Positions 35,161-45,975 of a stretch of 64,000 bases of DNA are shown piece by piece. Made by a program: the position numbers and the translations under genes. Source of the DNA: Cladophialophora immunda. Lineage: Eukaryota; Ascomycota; Eurotiomycetes; Chaetothyriales; Herpotrichiellaceae. Each line of letters starts with the position of its first letter. Within the stretch, counting starts at the first letter, position 1. Under the pieces are notes generated by a model, which did not search any database, was not told the origin of the DNA, and saw only the letters and a list, made by a program, of their open reading frames with translations. The DNA lies in contig NW_015622547.1 in the NCBI RefSeq assembly GCF_000835495.1, forward strand, positions 2,232,001 to 2,296,000. Reading direction: 5' to 3'.

Positions 35161-36569
35161 GATGACGATGGATATACGGGACTGCAGTGATGTGTCTGGA
35201 GAAAGGTTCTGTATCTTGACAATCGAGACTTCTGCGACATGTACAGGCTCTTATATTTCCCCAGGCTGACAGGCCTAACCATATGGGCGGCCTCGTATAG
35301 GTGCGGGTTCTCCGCTCTTCAATCTCAGAGCCTACCACGTGGATCCAATGACTAGGGCAAGTTTTTGTGTCACCCAAACAGCCACTATCGTCGTTTAGTG
35401 GTAAGCTTGCTGAGGGGAAATCCCTCGTATCTCTAGATCAAGGCGCCTGTCTTGCCCAACTTCGCCACGACTTATTGGATCATTTCTTCTGACCGCGCGG
35501 CCAAGGGTTTGCCAATGTCGTATTTGATTGTGTCCCTGGTCAGGCGTTATGACCGAAGAGGACGTCCAAGTCAGCAATCGTCGAGGTTGGACGTGGGATG
35601 CTCGCCCTAAATCAGGTGATGAAGTCGGCCGATTCGCGGGGTGGCCAATAGAAAGCCGCAATGTCTCGCTACTGTCGAGCTGCTGTCTCTGTTGATACGA
35701 GAGGAGATGGGTGTCCTAATAAGGGGCTGGACTATGGTTGACAAACCTGGTAAAAGGGGGATATGGTCTGCAACCCTGTTCAAGATGAGATCGGTCTATT
35801 ACCCACTACTAGAAATGGAGCCTTGAGGTGAGGCTCTGAGCTGCTGACCCCTTACCAATCTCGATAGATCTTATGCGACATCATGGCGACTGTAAGTGAC
35901 CCAAGAGCGTCAACCCACGAGCAGGGGCTCGAAAGCATCATCTGTCACGATAGCGACCTATTCATTCAAACGAGAATACCACAATCGCTTTTCTGTCAGC
36001 CTCTCTGTGCAATTGCTGACCGTTGTCCGGACTGCCCCAAAGCATTTCGTCGAATTGACAGGTTATCTCGAAGGCGGACACACTGCGAGACCTCAGATCG
36101 AGCGGGTCTCATTGTACTCAAGAGGGATGGATGAACGAGATGTATTTTCCGCTCTCGAGACTGATGTTAGTATAACAACCATCCTCAGTTCCAAGAAGAT
36201 GATAAAAAGCCTACGGTGGCACGCAGACGCAGATATGCAGACACCCAGAATCGTCTCCTCTCCCGTGCTATCCCCGTCGTTCTGACATGGACAACTCCTC
36301 CTCCTCTGTCGACCCCACCAATGCCAAATACAGTCAATATGGCCTTCGTTAAGCCGACGGGACCGAGCCGTGAAGAGCGAGGATATGCAGATATCTTTGG
36401 AGAGGCATTGACGCTGACAGCGGGCCGAGACTTTCGACATCTCCTCCACAATCGTGAGCACGAGACAACCACGAACATCACGTGCCAACAACCGAGAAGG
36501 TAAATACTGGCTGACCTGCCTGTTGACCAAATCAAACTCTCCAGCAGCGCATTGCAATATTCCTCCCTC
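35161..36569. other. Divergent promoter region of VOC and FAD monooxygenase genes
   Basis: About 1.4 kb separates the two start codons. A TA-rich TTATATTT lies at 35251-35258, about 90 nt upstream of the VOC start. Frames between 35883 and 36503 look partly gene-like but need an implausible 23-nt intron, so no gene is called. Confidence 0.45.
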
Positions 36570-38007
36570 ATGCCTGCTGCAAACGGAGAACACTCGTCTG
36601 CTGGGGCGATTGACCCCTCCCAGTTCCGCGTGGCCGTCGTCGGGGGTGGAATTGGCGGGCTGACAACGGCGCTCAGCCTTGCGACTTATAGTCCTGACCT
36701 GCCAGCGAGCAACATTACAGTCTATGAGCAAGCCCCTGAATACAGCGAGATTGGTGCCGGCGTCGGTATAGGTGTCTCTGCCGGCCGTGTGCTGCAGAAG
36801 CTTGGGGTGTGGCCGGCGGCGAATGCCGTCTCAGGCCATCGAAACAATGTGCACCGGAGCAATCGCCGCTGGGACACGGACGAGCTGATTGTGGACGCAC
36901 TGGCCTTTGACAATGGGGGCGCCGAGGAGGTAAGACAGTTGTGGGTGCATCGCGCCGAGTTTCTGGAGGTCTTGTACAGCGAGATCCAGAGACGGAACTG
37001 TGCCACGCTGAAGACGAACAAGAGACTTGTCGGCCTCGAGGTATGAACCTGGGCTTCTTCGCTCCACGATATGCTTCTCTCGCAGTGTCTGATGTTTCGG
37101 CAGGACAATGGCTCCACGGTGACCCTTCGCTTTGCCGATGGCACAGAGGAGTCGGCGAATCTGGTCATTGGCTGCGACGGCATTCACAGCACCGTTCGCT
37201 CCCACTTTGCTGTGGACAAGCCCGTGTACTCGGGCCGGATAGCCTTCAGAGGCACAATCCCTCTATCTGCAGTGTCTGACGACTGGCCGTATTCGTCGTG
37301 GACGCTCTCATGGCTGGCGCCCAACAAGCACTTCCTGGCATTCCCCATGTCGCAAAACCGGCTCATGAACGTCGTCGCGTTTGTTTCCAAGCCTGAGAGC
37401 GAGCTTGGCGGGCTCAAGGAGAGCTGGAGAAGCGAAGCACCACGAGAGGCCATCGAGAAGGAATATGCCGGGTGGAATCCGACGGTGCAGCGGATCATCC
37501 AGGCCATGCCGCCCATCATCAGCGAATGGAAGATCAACGACCGCGAGATCTTGTCTCAGTGGTGCTATATGGATGGTAAGGTCGTTCTGAGCGGTGATGC
37601 GGCGCACGCAATGTTGCCAATGCAAGGTTCGTTTGTCCCTATTTCAATAGAACCCATTCCTCGATATCTAATGCCCCCTCCTAGGCTCTGGAGCAGGGCT
37701 CTCCATCGAAGATGCCAACATGCTCGGCTTTGCCGTGCGGGACTACCTAAAGAGCCCAGGTGCTGGACTCGCAACGTATATGAATCTGTACCAGGCGGCG
37801 CGAGTACCACGGGCCCAGAAAGCCCAGATCACATCACGGCAGGCGGCGGAGGTCTACGACATGCACGGCCCCGACTTTGAAGGGAAGACGTTTGAAGAGT
37901 GTCTCCCCGTGGTGCGGGACAAAGTCAAGGACCGCATGGCGTGGGTGTGGAAGTCGAACTTGGAAGCAGACTGGGCGGCTGCGAAGGAAAGCATTGGGCT
38001 TGCATAG
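36570..38007 (+). CDS. FAD-dependent monooxygenase, salicylate hydroxylase-like
   Basis: This is a class A flavoprotein hydroxylase, predicted to hydroxylate (possibly with decarboxylation) an aromatic ring using NAD(P)H. Exons 36570..37040, 37104..37626 and 37685..38007 give 438 aa. The FAD dinucleotide motif is VAVVGGGIGGLTTAL (about residues 21-35), the DG motif is VIGCDGIHSTVR (about 185), and the GD motif is VVLSGDAAHAMLPM (about 318). The last intron interrupts the GD-motif helix; splicing gives PMQGSGAGLSIEDA. All cofactor motifs are intact. The nearest known type is salicylate 1-monooxygenase, but many paralogues act in secondary metabolism. It is followed 570 bp downstream by a P450 on the same strand. 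Confidence 0.9.
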
Positions 38008-38577
38008 CGACGGGCTGTTCTGGAGGGCATGGCTCGAGGCATGTAGAGGGATAGAGACCTGATCAATGCGGTTTCTTGTGTCTATCATATAAATCAATGG
38101 TAGTGACCATTTTCCCACCTGGAGACATCTTTTCCACCGACCATATCAACTTCCATCAACATTCCCTTTCCCCACCATTACTCTTTTGCATTACTCTTTC
38201 GCTACCCCCCGAGCCCAATTCTAATCCAGAATAGCCTCGAATCGGGCCTTACTGTACTCCGTCAGTGCTCCCTCAAAACACCCGCCCCGGCCTTTCCCCG
38301 TTCGACTTCCCGACCTCCCCTCGACGCATTCTCATCCAGAAACCCCGTGGGACCAAGGGAGGAGACTCCCAGATGCGGAACTTGGCCGAGAGAGCCATGG
38401 ACGGGACGGGCACGATTGGAGAAGCGACCGGTCAAGCCTTTATTCTTAAGAAGCTTGGTATCTCGAAACGGGGTCTGGTGTGATTCCCCAGCACAGAGAG
38501 AGAGTCAGTCATCTGAGCCGCCCACGATTATCACCGCCACCACCACTCTTCCAACCCCCTAATTCGACAGAAACAAG
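38008..38577. other. Intergenic region upstream of P450
   Basis: About 570 bp, C/T-rich toward the P450 start, with a TACTCCGT element at 38255-38262. No gene is seen. Confidence 0.5.
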
Positions 38578-40426
38578 ATGCTCGCCACCGACTCAATATC
38601 TCACATCCCACCGTGGGGGTGGGTGTCTCTCGCCGCCGTCCTCGTCTGCGCGTGGGCAGCAAGCTTCCGCTACAAAAAGGGCCTCAACAAGTACAACGGG
38701 CCCTTCATCGCCTCCTTCACCAATTTCTGGCGGTTGTGGCAGTGGGTGTGGTACACAGACCGCTGTGCCTACCCCAGCGTGGTCAAGTACGGCAAGATCA
38801 TCCGCGTCGGCCCCAACACGCTGCTGTTCAACGACCCGGATGCCATCAAGGACATCTACATGACCCATTTCTCCAAGGTGAGCGCCGAGATGCTGGCCCT
38901 TACATCCTGTCAATGACCAGTCTATCTATCTCTAACACGGCAAAAATCTCCCACAGTCCGACTTCTACAAGGTCGGCCAGGGCGTATCGCGCGGCGTGGC
39001 CGTGCCCAACATCTTCTCGACCACCGACCGCATCTACCACGGCAAGCTGCGGCGGTCGGTGGCCAACGCGTTCGCCATGAGCACGCTGGTCAACTACGAG
39101 CCCTACGTGACCGAGACGGTCACCACATTCCTCACCCAGCTGGACCAGAGGTTTGCGGGCCGGCCTGGGCCCGACGGCGTCTGCGACATGTCCGAGTGGA
39201 CCAAATTCTTCGCCCTGGACGTGGTCAGCGCGTTGACCATGGGCAAGGGGTACGGTCTGTTGGAAGCCGGGTACGACCACATCGGTATCATCAACGCGCG
39301 GACGACCTTCTTGCGCTACTTTACCATTGTGAGTTTCCGGTCCTTTTTTCTTACGGTGGTAAGCCACAGGAAATTGCAAGCTGACCACTTCCTCCGTCCA
39401 GGTCAACAACGTCACCTGGCTCGACCGCGTGCTCAAGAAGAACCCGGTGCTCATGTGGCTCGGGCGCATGGGCCTCTGGAACAGCGTGACGGCGACGGTG
39501 CCGATCGCGCAGCGGCAGATGGACCAGAAGAAGCGCGACTTCAAGGGCGTGGGCGAGAACGAGAAGGCGCGCGTCGACCTGCTCACCAAGTTCCTGCAGG
39601 CCAAGGTGGACAACCCGGACATCGTCGACGACCGCGCCGTGCTGGGCCTGACGCTGTCCATGGTCAACGCTGGCAGCGGCACCGTGGCCACCACGCTGGC
39701 CGCGACGTTCTACTTCCTGCTCAAGTACCCGCGCGTGATGGCGGAGCTGGTGGCCGAGATCGACGCGCACTTCCCGCCCCCGTCCCCGAAGAGCAGCACC
39801 CCGGTCAACTTTGCTGAGCACGTCGTGCCGTTCGCCGAGGCGCAGAAGCTGCCCTTCCTGGACGCCGTGCTCAAGGAGATCTTCCGCCTCTGGCCCGGCC
39901 TGGGCATGCAGCTGATCGAGCGCGTCACGCCGCCCGAGGGTGCCCACATCCTGGGTGAGTACATCCCCGGCGGCATCATCGTCAGCTGCAACGCGTGGAT
40001 CATGCACCGCCACCGGCCCACCTACGGCGACGACGTCGAGGTCTTCCGCCCCCAGCGCTGGCTGGACGCCAGCCCCGAGCAGCAGGCCGCCATGAACAAG
40101 GCCCTGCTCGTCTGGGGCGCCGGGCCCAACACCTGCATCGGCAAGAACATTGCCCTGCTGGAGCTGTACAAGGTCGTGCCCTCGGTGCTGAGGATGTTTA
40201 CGGTGAGTTTCTCTACCCCTGCACGTCTCGCTTCTGTTGGTTCCAAGTTTTTCCACCCCTTCAAGAAGAAGATGAAGAAAGACCGCTCGCTGACCATGTC
40301 CCTGTTTGGGTCCAGCTCGAACTCGCCGACCCGGAAAAGGAGTGGAAGATCTTCAACCTGGGCGACCCCGAGCCGTCCGAGTTCTTTGTGCGATGCCAGC
40401 CGCGATACCGCAAGATGTTGATGTGA
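38578..40426 (+). CDS. Cytochrome P450 (pisatin demethylase-like group)
   Basis: This is a membrane-anchored microsomal monooxygenase. Exons 38578..38877, 38957..39328, 39402..40202 and 40316..40426 give 527 aa. An N-terminal hydrophobic anchor (about residues 12-30) is followed by the I-helix region AGSGTVATTLAATFYF (about 308), the ExxR motif in KEIFRLWP (about 380) and the heme-binding loop WGAGPNTCIGKNIALLE with its cysteine near residue 468. The loop begins with W-G rather than the usual F-G, and together with IALLELYK it resembles fungal P450s of the pisatin demethylase-like group. The substrate is unknown; its neighbours suggest phenolics. Confidence 0.92.
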
Positions 40427-40610
40427 GTTTTTTTTGCGACGAGGCCGCCACCGGCCGTCGCGGAGAGTCATTTCCAAAAGATCAAAGCAGAAAGGAGGAA
40501 AGGGGCCGAGACCACTGTGCTGTAGCGACGTGAGGATATGAATGTGGCTGAAAGGCGTGGACTGGTGGAGAGGAGAGAGAGGCGAAGATCCCGGGTAAAG
40601 GCGTCTATGC

Positions 40611-40648
<38 letters not shown>

Positions 40649-41130
40649 CGACAAGGAGGGTGCGAATCGCGCCCCCCACGAGTGAACGAGTTAGCCAGTG
40701 AGCGAATGACCTTGTGAGCGAGGGAGAGGGGCATCACGCACACTTGTATGAAAGAAAGACACGAACACTGAACGCATCTTGGTGGGAATGGGATGGGATG
40801 GGATGGAAAGGAAGTTTATGCATTGCGTGGCGAGGTGGGTAGAGCCCAGCATCGCGATATGAGATATATACCGTGACCTCCTGCAGATCAGGATACATAG
40901 GACGGAGTAACGCAGAGAACCGAGGAGGAAGACCCAGCGAGGTCGAATAATAGATCCCCCGTTTCTGAAAGGACCTCACTTAGGAGCGGAGCTGAGCTGT
41001 AAGCATCAATTGTCAAACGATAAGTATCAAAGGCCATCGCATATTCCTCGGGATTCGGGTTCCAGATTACATCGTCCCATCCCTCTCCGTCTGTATATTC
41101 TTCATCTTCATCTATATCTTGTGTCTGTTC
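40427..41130. other. Convergent intergenic region
   Basis: This lies between the P450 stop and the stop of the Zn2Cys6 regulator. It contains a GA dinucleotide tract and a short GGGAT repeat near 40788-40805. No gene is supported. Confidence 0.5.
40613..40646. repeat. (GA)17 microsatellite
   Basis: Seventeen uninterrupted GA units in the 3' flank of the P450 gene. Confidence 0.95.
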
Positions 41131-44095
41131 TCACGGTGCCACTCCGCGATTATACGCGAACGAGTGGCTGCTCAGGAACTCGAGATCGCCGTCGAGCATG
41201 AACTCGCCCAGCTCCATGCCCAGCGGCGACTGCTTGCTGCTCGCCACGATGCCGCCGGAGTGGTTGTAGATGCCCATGCCCACGCTGGCGCCCACGGCCG
41301 CGGCCCCCCCGCCGAGCAGGACCCCGTAGTCGCCTCCTTCGTGGTGTGGTGGTGGAGGTTGAGGCACCTGGCCGTATGCGGACGGATTGGTCGGGTGGTG
41401 GTACGTGACGGGTTGCCAGTCGTGGGGCTGCGGGAGGAGTCCTTGTCCGATTGCTAAATAGGGGACGCGCGTCGGTTAGATTGTGCCATAGGAAATCGAG
41501 TGAGAGATAAGAAAATGGGTGGTTTTGGTTCGCGCGGAGAGAAGGGTTGAAGAGAGGGGGGCTTTGATGAATGTCTCCTTCAGAGAGGACATACCTAACG
41601 CCTGAACGACCTGGACAAACTGTTCGAGATAGTCTCGGCACCGCGCCACCATGCGGTTGTCGCTGTCGAGATGGCGGATTGCTTCAATTGCCATCTCCAG
41701 ATGCAGGCTCATGTCCTCGGTCGATTCGGTCAGCGACATGTTGGATTCGTTGCCCGAGGCCTTCTGGTCAATCTGGACCAGGACGCATGCCCCCAGCACC
41801 AAAGCTGCATTGAATGCTGGACAGGATGGTCAGAATCGCAAGCGGGATATCAGAAATGGAAAATGGAGACAAGAAATCACCGGGACATACTATAGTACAG
41901 CGAAAACCACCAGGCGCCCAACAATCCCCATTTCGACCGTCCCGTTGCAGACTGCAGGGCATTGTGCACCAGGCAGATAATCTCCTTGGCCGACTTGATG
42001 GCGATCTGGATATGGATGGTGCCGACCTGCTGTAGCAACGAGGTATCCTGGTGGTTGGCCGGGTTGCTCAGTCCGTCGAGAAACTTGACCAGCACAGGCC
42101 GATGGAGCAGGATGCGCACGTTGGTGTAGCGGAGGGTGAGGATGAAGCGGAGGCGCAGTTGCCGCCATGCTTCCTCGGCCGAGCTCTCGACGTGCGGCAG
42201 GCGTTCCGGCAGTATGTCTTGGGTGGCGATGAGCCTCATATGGGACGGCAGTCCGCGTTGCCACTCCGAAAGCTGGTTTTCGATCTTGTAGACCAGGGCG
42301 ACTGTGTCGACGGCGTTTGCCTTGAATGAGCAAGCGAGATTCTGGCCGTAAAGCGAGTCGATGATGGTGCACAGCACTTTATAGAGCGTACTGTAGAGCG
42401 CGACAGGTTTAGCTTGTACCAAAAGCGGAAAGGACTTTCTGGCGGTTCAACTTACATGGTACCGTTGAAGAAGGCAATGCTCAAGGCCTCCTTCTTGTCG
42501 GTCGCTGCAGATCCACCGTCCACAGCGGAGAATCCCACCGGCAGCTCAAGTTGCACGTAGCTGTCAGGGATTGCTGGTGGCCGTCCAAAGGTCATGCTCA
42601 AGGTCCGGTCGAGCATGATACAACCAAACCAGGTCCTTTTCCGTACCTCCTGCTCGAGTGGAGGGAAAACTCTGGCCAGATCACTGGAGTGAAGACCGAT
42701 CTGAAATGCCGCTCGCACTGCAAGACCATGTGTCTTCCACGTCTGCACTGATTTCTGCGTTCCCTGCAGATACTGGCCCATGAGGAGGAGGAACTGCACT
42801 GTTTTCGGTGAGCATCCTCGTGAGGTCAAGATAGACCGGACAAGCCAACAACTTACCAACTTCGACACTAGTCCCGGTCCCGTTCGCGTTCTTTTCGTTG
42901 AAGAGGCCTGAAGCCCTCCGGAAGTATATCTCTGACTCTGCGCTGGCTTTTGCCGCGGTCGACTCGACGCTCCCCGGAGTGGTGGTGTTTTCTCGTGCAT
43001 GCACCATGGCGTGAGCGAAGACGATATTTAGCAAGGCAAGCCAAACTCTCCTGACGCCCTTGAACTTATCCTTGCTTGCCTGTTCAAATGTTGCCATGAA
43101 CGATTGCTCGTTGATATAAGGAAATAGCAAGCCAGTGTTGCTGAAATACCAGTTGAGGAGCTCACGAGCCACCGAGTCGGGAGGAAGGGCGTAGATGTTC
43201 ACCTGCTCAAGAGGGGGGTCGTGGGGCGTCGGAATGGGCGACGCAGGGCCAGAAGTATTGATGAACCCACCAGTAAATCCCACCGAGTGATGTTCTGCCG
43301 GAGACGGTTTCCAGGGTTCAGGGTCGTGAGTTAACCGGGCCACAGCCCTCGAGACGTGTCGAAGGAAGGCAATATTGGACGAAGGCCCAAAGAATGCGCA
43401 GTCCTCCTCCTGCGCAAATGTGACCGCCCCCATAGCATCGATGGGATCTTCGACGGTTTCGGCATCTTCGAGGCTCTCTTCCCGCAAGCAGGCGGTCTCC
43501 GGCTGTGCAAAATCTGAGCGAGAGACGCCATTTGAGACGTTCGGACGGGCCGGTTGGTAGACAGCTGTACGCTCACGGTGCTCGAGAGAAGCGAGCCGGC
43601 CTTCTACCTCCTTTAATCTGTCCTCGATCGACGACAAATACCTGACAGGTGGATCAACATCGACGTACTTGGCGACTAAGATCTTGACTCACTCCTTGCC
43701 GATGATGATGTTTGAATATGACGCAGACTGTTGATAGACGCATTCAAACCCCAACTCGATACACAGCGAGCACTTGGGGCGCATGCCATCGCACTAGCAA
43801 AGTTGCCCAGGTTAGTCCGAGTCTACGCAACGCTCGTCGACGGTGCTCGTTTTGGCACGATGCAAGAAAGCCACAAACTCACACGTGATTTCCGCCCACG
43901 GCAGACGGTGCACGCCAGCGCGACTCGTCGTCGTTTGCTGGGAGGATCGTTGGCCTCGGAGGCCTGGTCAGCTTGGGAGATGCCGTTTTTGGCACTGGTC
44001 CAGTCGGGGTCGACAGCCTTTTGGCGACGTTGTTGGGCCCGGTCGGTCTGATGGGCGGAGTGGACATCGTCCACGACTCGATCAGGCTGATGCAT
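41131..44095 (-). CDS. Zn2Cys6 transcription factor with fungal-specific domain
   Basis: This nuclear regulator probably controls the surrounding metabolic genes. Seven exons on the minus strand are 44095..43883, 43793..43693, 43641..42857, 42798..42456, 42390..41891, 41816..41595 and 41453..41131, giving 828 aa. The zinc cluster CTVCRGRKSRCDGMRPKCSL continuing CIELGFEC (about residues 62-89) is preceded by a basic SKRRRVALA. An intron splits the cluster after RKSR. A short coiled coil follows (SSIEDRLKEVEGRLASLEHR), as in Gal4-type dimerisation. The fungal_trans domain spans about 220-560 with RTWFGCIMLDRTLSMTFGRP. The C-terminus is Gly/Pro/His-rich. The start ATG at 44095 is the best supported; an upstream exon is possible. 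Confidence 0.88.
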
Positions 44096-44729
44096 GCTTG
44101 TTCTGGTGGATCAATGGACTCTCCTATCTTAGCACCTGGCATGGAGCAGTCGACGGCACAAGCGACGGGGGGAGTAGTAGGGAGGCAGAGTGAGTTGTTG
44201 TCGGCCTGGCTTGCCGGAACATGACCCTGTCTCTGTATCTTCCCTCCTCTTTTCGCTCTCGGCTGACGGGGCTAAGGCGGACGGGGAGTCGTTGAACAGG
44301 AACAGGAGGTGGTGATACTCGGATCTAGCCACTTGTCAGATAGCCAGATAGCCAGATAGCACGACCAGGCACTGCCCTCGAAGATCAAGAAGAAGAGCAC
44401 ATGGGAATTGTGGTCAGTGATAGATGGTCAGTGGGTGAAGTGAATCTTTCAGCTTTGCGGGGTACGACGCAAGCTCGAGCCTCGTCTGGGCTGCCGGGCT
44501 GTTTCCGATGTTTCCCCGCGTCTCTTCACCAGCGCAGACCGCGGTCTTCCACACACCAAATCACGCATACCATTGATCTTGACTATATTGCGAACCATTG
44601 CCTATGTATAGGAATACAAAAATCACTCGTCCCCTGCAACCGCCACGTGATGAGGCTGACACGTTCTAGGGGCAGGACTCTCTCCAGTGATACCGGTCCA
44701 AGGGCTACTGGACTGATGGACTGACTCCC
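44096..44729. other. Intergenic region, regulator promoter
   Basis: About 630 bp between the Zn2Cys6 regulator start and the isochorismatase-fold gene stop. It holds a three-unit octanucleotide repeat. No gene is seen. Confidence 0.5.
44337..44360. repeat. (CAGATAGC)3 tandem repeat
   Basis: Three perfect tandem copies of an 8-bp unit, about 240-265 nt upstream of the Zn2Cys6 regulator start codon. Confidence 0.9.
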
Positions 44730-45404
44730 TCATGGAAGCAAACCCTCAACGTCCGCGAGTGTGCACACATCCGCAAACCTTGGGATCAGCCTCTCCAACA
44801 CCGTCTGTTCAAGCTGCGCGTCGTCGCACCACACGCCCTCCTCCGGCACAACAATGTGGAAATCCAAGTCCGCGCCGTGTCTGACAGAGCTCAAGACACT
44901 CCCTTCGGTGGTCAGACCAACGAGGACTACGTGCTTGATTCCCCGGGCGGCGAGGATCTTCAGGAGGGCCGACGACGCAAAGCAGCTGGGCGCCTGCTTC
45001 GTGAGGACGAATTCGTTCACAGTCCAGCCGTGACCGGGGCGCAATGATTCCGGCACCGTGGCTGCTGGGTCCGCATTTGATGCTGCCTTCGAGGCGTTGC
45101 CAGCAGCATGCAGCCGTCTCAGCGCCCAGTTGTTGATTTTGTTGTACGGGCTCAGATTCATGGTCGCAAAGTCCACCGAGACAACGTGATGGATGATCAA
45201 GGGAATTCCGTCGTTTCTCTTCCCTTGGGTCTGGGCTTTTGAGATGTAGGTTCTGAATGACTGCAGCAGTTGTTGCACCCGCGAGAGATACTCGTCCTGC
45301 TCATGCTGCGGCATGTGCGAAAGCAGCTGGGTCTGCACGTCGCTGAGGAGCAATGCCGTTTGGCAAATGTCGATGGGACGCCAAAAGGGGGACTCGGTGG
45401 CCAT
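44730..45404 (-). CDS. Isochorismatase-fold protein lacking catalytic cysteine
   Basis: A single exon of 224 aa with the cysteine-hydrolase (isochorismatase) fold. The conserved Asp (LLLSDVQTQLL, about residue 21) and Lys (FVLTKQAPSCF, about 142) of the usual Asp-Lys-Cys triad are present. The nucleophile loop GLTTEGSVLSSVR aligns with GxxTxxCVxxTAR but has Ser where Cys is expected. The family cleaves amide or vinyl-ether bonds of small molecules; with Ser here the activity may be lost or altered. The start is the ATG at 45404 (MATESPFW). It sits between the regulator and the tannase gene, all on the minus strand. Confidence 0.85.
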   Translation of the reverse strand: MATESPFWRPIDICQTALLLSDVQTQLLSHMPQHEQDEYLSRVQQLLQSFRTYISKAQTQGKRNDGIPLIIHHVVSVDFATMNLSPYNKINNWALRRLHAAGNASKAASNADPAATVPESLRPGHGWTVNEFVLTKQAPSCFASSALLKILAARGIKHVVLVGLTTEGSVLSSVRHGADLDFHIVVPEEGVWCDDAQLEQTVLERLIPRFADVCTLADVEGLLP

Positions 45405-45975
45405 ACTAATGATAAGTCTCAATGCAAAAGGAATTCCTATGTAGAGGGTGAGGCGCTGTTCTTTCGAAATCCCACCTTGAGATATCTGTGACTTGGTTGG
45501 ACTGGACTGCTACGACAAAGGAGGTCCTTCGGGTGTGTTTATATACTTGTACCATAGTCCCATCCACGATCAGCAACAAGAGTACGACAAGTCTCCATTC
45601 CGCTCAAACAGATGAAGGCCATGGCTCGTTCAACGTCGTTGCATCAGAGCACGACCGAGCAGCTGCAATTACCGCTCTTAGAAAATGCTGCTGCTACTGG
45701 TGTAACCTGCAGTCACCTCCCCAAGCCTTGCTGCCCGTGGAGCGCGTTAGTTGTAAAGCCGACCGGGCCATGCTTATGAGCGAGGCCATGAGCGAGGCCG
45801 AGAGCTGGTTCAACATCATGAATAAGCGACAACTATCTACTCGGTTTCCATGAAAAAGGCATTCTTTTCTCCTCGGACTCCTCTATGCTGCGATGGCTGA
45901 GAATTACCGCGAAATCCAGTCCTCTGGTACAAGATTACCATCCATCCTGTTGTCCCAGCCCTCGACCGAGCCCAA
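45405..45975. other. Intergenic region
   Basis: About 570 bp between the isochorismatase-fold gene start and the tannase stop. No gene or clear motif is seen. Confidence 0.45.

Noticed and set aside
35883..36503. Possible multi-exon gene beginning ATGGCGACT|GTAAGT, with a basic stretch ARRRRYADTQNRL
   Set aside because: Joining the frames needs a 23-nt intron, below the usual fungal minimum, and no family signature appears.
42391..42455. Alternative 17-nt intron in the Zn2Cys6 regulator using the CCAG at 42439
   Set aside because: Too short to splice; the 65-nt intron ending at CTACAG keeps the frame and gives the expected TLYKVLCTIID segment.
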